Part shown: positions 62,656 through 64,000 of the stretch, one piece after another
Numbering within the stretch: position 1 is the first letter of the stretch
Layout: every line of letters starts with the position of its first letter
Origin: CBDCTM01 sp965222005
Lineage (GTDB): Bacteria; Bacteroidota; Bacteroidia; Chitinophagales; Saprospiraceae
DNA length: 64,000 nucleotides
Direction of reading: 5' to 3'
Assembly: GCA_965222005.1 (NCBI GenBank)
Contig: OZ244935.1
Coordinates: 5,456,001-5,520,000, forward strand
The notes under the pieces: model-generated
What the model was told of the DNA's origin: nothing
The model's input: the letters and a program-made list of their open reading frames with translations, nothing else
Database searches by the model: none
Made by a program: the position numbers and the translations under genes

Positions 62656-64000
62656 TCAAAATTTCACAAACTTCCCCACATACCGCTCTCCCCCTTCTCT
62701 TTCTAGTACCAAAAAATAAGCCCCCACCGGCAGCTCCGATACCTCCAGCTCCGGCTCATGGATGCTGCGCTGTACCAGCAGGCGGCCGATAGTGGAATAG
62801 ATTTTCACTTCGTATGATTGATGCCCCACAGCGGGCGGCAGCGCGAAGGATAAGCGAGAGTGCGTGGGGTTGGGATGCAGCTTTATTTCCAGCGTTTTGG
62901 GCGGCAGGTCACCAACATCACTCGTAAAGCTACTCATATTGTCGATCAACACCCAGGAGGAGGGTGCTTCTGTATAGTTTAGATCAACTACTTCAAAGCG
63001 TCGCCCGCATACAGCGAATTGGTCGGGGGGAATGAAGGCAATACTTGTTGGGCTATCATACTGATCCAGACTATCCAGCAACTTTTGGCTCACCAGCTCG
63101 CCTTCGCTATTGATATGACCTATGTAAAACTTTTTGTCGGAGGATATTCCAATATCTGGCTCCGACCAGATACACAAAAAACCATCCTCACCCATCTGCT
63201 GTATTTCCCAAAAACGCATGGAGTATTGCTGTACAGACAGCAACTGCCCATATTCATCCAGCTCGATTCGAAAACTGAAGCGAGAGGAAGTACCGGGTCT
63301 GTAGGTTTCAGCAAAAAGAACGATCCGCTTTTTACCTGTCAAGGTATATATTCCCATAGTAGAACCAGGGCCTGACACTTCTGTAGTCCATACAACCGAA
63401 TCGGGTGAAAAAGCCCGGGACACTACCAAAGCTCGTGAGCCTGTTGAATCTTCGGAATCGTGGTTGCAGCTATAAATGTAATTATCATATAAAGTGGTCA
63501 CTCGTTGAATATAGGGCGTCAATGAATCTATTTCCTCTCGTGGCCAAAACTCTACTACGGTGTACATAGAATCCTGTTCGTTGATTTCTGCTACAATACT
63601 TTGAAAAAAAACCCAATCTCTATAAAAGACTTTAAGCTTACCATTTTTCATTTTAGCATGATAGATATTGTTTCGCTCACATAACCCATTTGAATTGTGG
63701 ATATGGGTTTTGAGGAGTTCCCCGCTTTTTGCATGAATTTTTTGAAAACCTACCCTTTCTGTTTTAACCAAGCTGCCATCACCACACGATTGATAGCCAT
63801 AATCAACATGTATCGGAAACAATATCTCCTGATCTCCACGGAAGTGGAGCGAAGAGCTGGCCGAAAAACCATCCGAGTACAGACCCACTTTGGGGTATTG
63901 CACAAAGTAGTGGTCCCTGCCTGCCTTATCCATGCTCAGCAGGGCCGTGCCATAATGGGTGTAAAAGTGGATGGGAATACCACCCAGGTCTTCATAAGCA
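62656..64000 (-). CDS. T9SS cargo protein, tandem paralogue 2 (5' end outside window)
   Basis: The frame stays open to the right edge (…LGGIPIHFYTHYGTALLSMDKAG…), so the N-terminus and signal peptide lie outside and an internal Met at 63933 is not the start. The visible 447 residues align with paralogue 1 throughout, with the same propeller-like centre and the same sorting domain (HPNPTHSRLSFALPP ... LPVGAYFLVLEREGGERYVGKFVKF). The 3' part is almost identical at DNA level (62760-62964 versus 61086-61290, one difference in 205 bases), whereas the middle is clearly diverged. Confidence 0.88.
   Translation of the reverse strand, partial: AYEDLGGIPIHFYTHYGTALLSMDKAGRDHYFVQYPKVGLYSDGFSASSSLHFRGDQEILFPIHVDYGYQSCGDGSLVKTERVGFQKIHAKSGELLKTHIHNSNGLCERNNIYHAKMKNGKLKVFYRDWVFFQSIVAEINEQDSMYTVVEFWPREEIDSLTPYIQRVTTLYDNYIYSCNHDSEDSTGSRALVVSRAFSPDSVVWTTEVSGPGSTMGIYTLTGKKRIVLFAETYRPGTSSRFSFRIELDEYGQLLSVQQYSMRFWEIQQMGEDGFLCIWSEPDIGISSDKKFYIGHINSEGELVSQKLLDSLDQYDSPTSIAFIPPDQFAVCGRRFEVVDLNYTEAPSSWVLIDNMSSFTSDVGDLPPKTLEIKLHPNPTHSRLSFALPPAVGHQSYEVKIYSTIGRLLVQRSIHEPELEVSELPVGAYFLVLEREGGERYVGKFVKF

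Overview
The window looks like chromosomal DNA from a Bacteroidota bacterium, most likely of the class Saprospiria. The supporting signs are type IX secretion (T9SS) C-terminal sorting domains on many large secreted proteins, SprB-type surface repeats, PKD domains, a type III glutamine synthetase, Bacteroidota-style insertion sequences and A/T-rich ribosome-binding regions. The taxonomic placement is inferred from gene content only.

Positions 1-11,300 are an accessory, insertion-scarred region. Remnants of small secreted or lipoprotein genes and a frameshifted HExxH metalloprotease gene are cut by an IS4-like element with a readable target duplication. A frameshifted ISL3-type transposase follows. 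Next is a 5.3-kb IS21-family element whose istA gene is itself split by a second, complete 2.6-kb IS21-family element. Beyond it lie two almost identical 163-bp MITE-like elements inside the relic of a small gene. All insertion boundaries (748/2155, 4951/10249, 5877/8449, 10272/10434, 10648/10810) can be read from inverted repeats plus target-site duplications.

Positions 11,300-40,450 are mostly housekeeping and envelope genes. They include a CBS-domain protein, a T9SS cargo protein, a two-gene operon of unknown function (1032 and 335 aa), a fasciclin lipoprotein, glutamine synthetase III, a CBM20-bearing 4-alpha-glucanotransferase, a membrane-bound c-type cytochrome, a GH78 alpha-L-rhamnosidase overlapping a DinB-like gene, an NlpC/P60 lipoprotein, the prs / L25 / nitrilase-family cluster, an NfeD-flotillin pair, and an outer-membrane barrel protein followed by an OmpA-family protein. 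A complete IS701-like element sits just upstream of the barrel gene.

Positions 40,700-57,900 form the most distinctive region. It encodes a secreted PKD / glycoside hydrolase / PKD / T9SS protein and two giant T9SS surface proteins (about 950 and 1304 aa). Both giants carry SprB repeats and end in the same PKD-like / dockerin-like / cohesin-like / sorting-domain tail. Between them lie three small secreted proteins, each with a carboxypeptidase-regulatory-like domain and a dockerin-like pair of Ca-binding helices. Each giant gene is divergently paired with a member of one family of about 485-aa helical cytoplasmic proteins. The layout suggests a duplicated surface-assembly module built on cohesin/dockerin-like contacts, which I regard as the best candidate here for an undescribed system.

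The window ends with the glycine cleavage P-protein gene (gcvP) and two tandem T9SS cargo paralogues. Their 3' ends are almost identical and each is followed by a CCGG-rich inverted repeat. The second paralogue runs off the right edge. I saw no tRNA, rRNA or CRISPR array.
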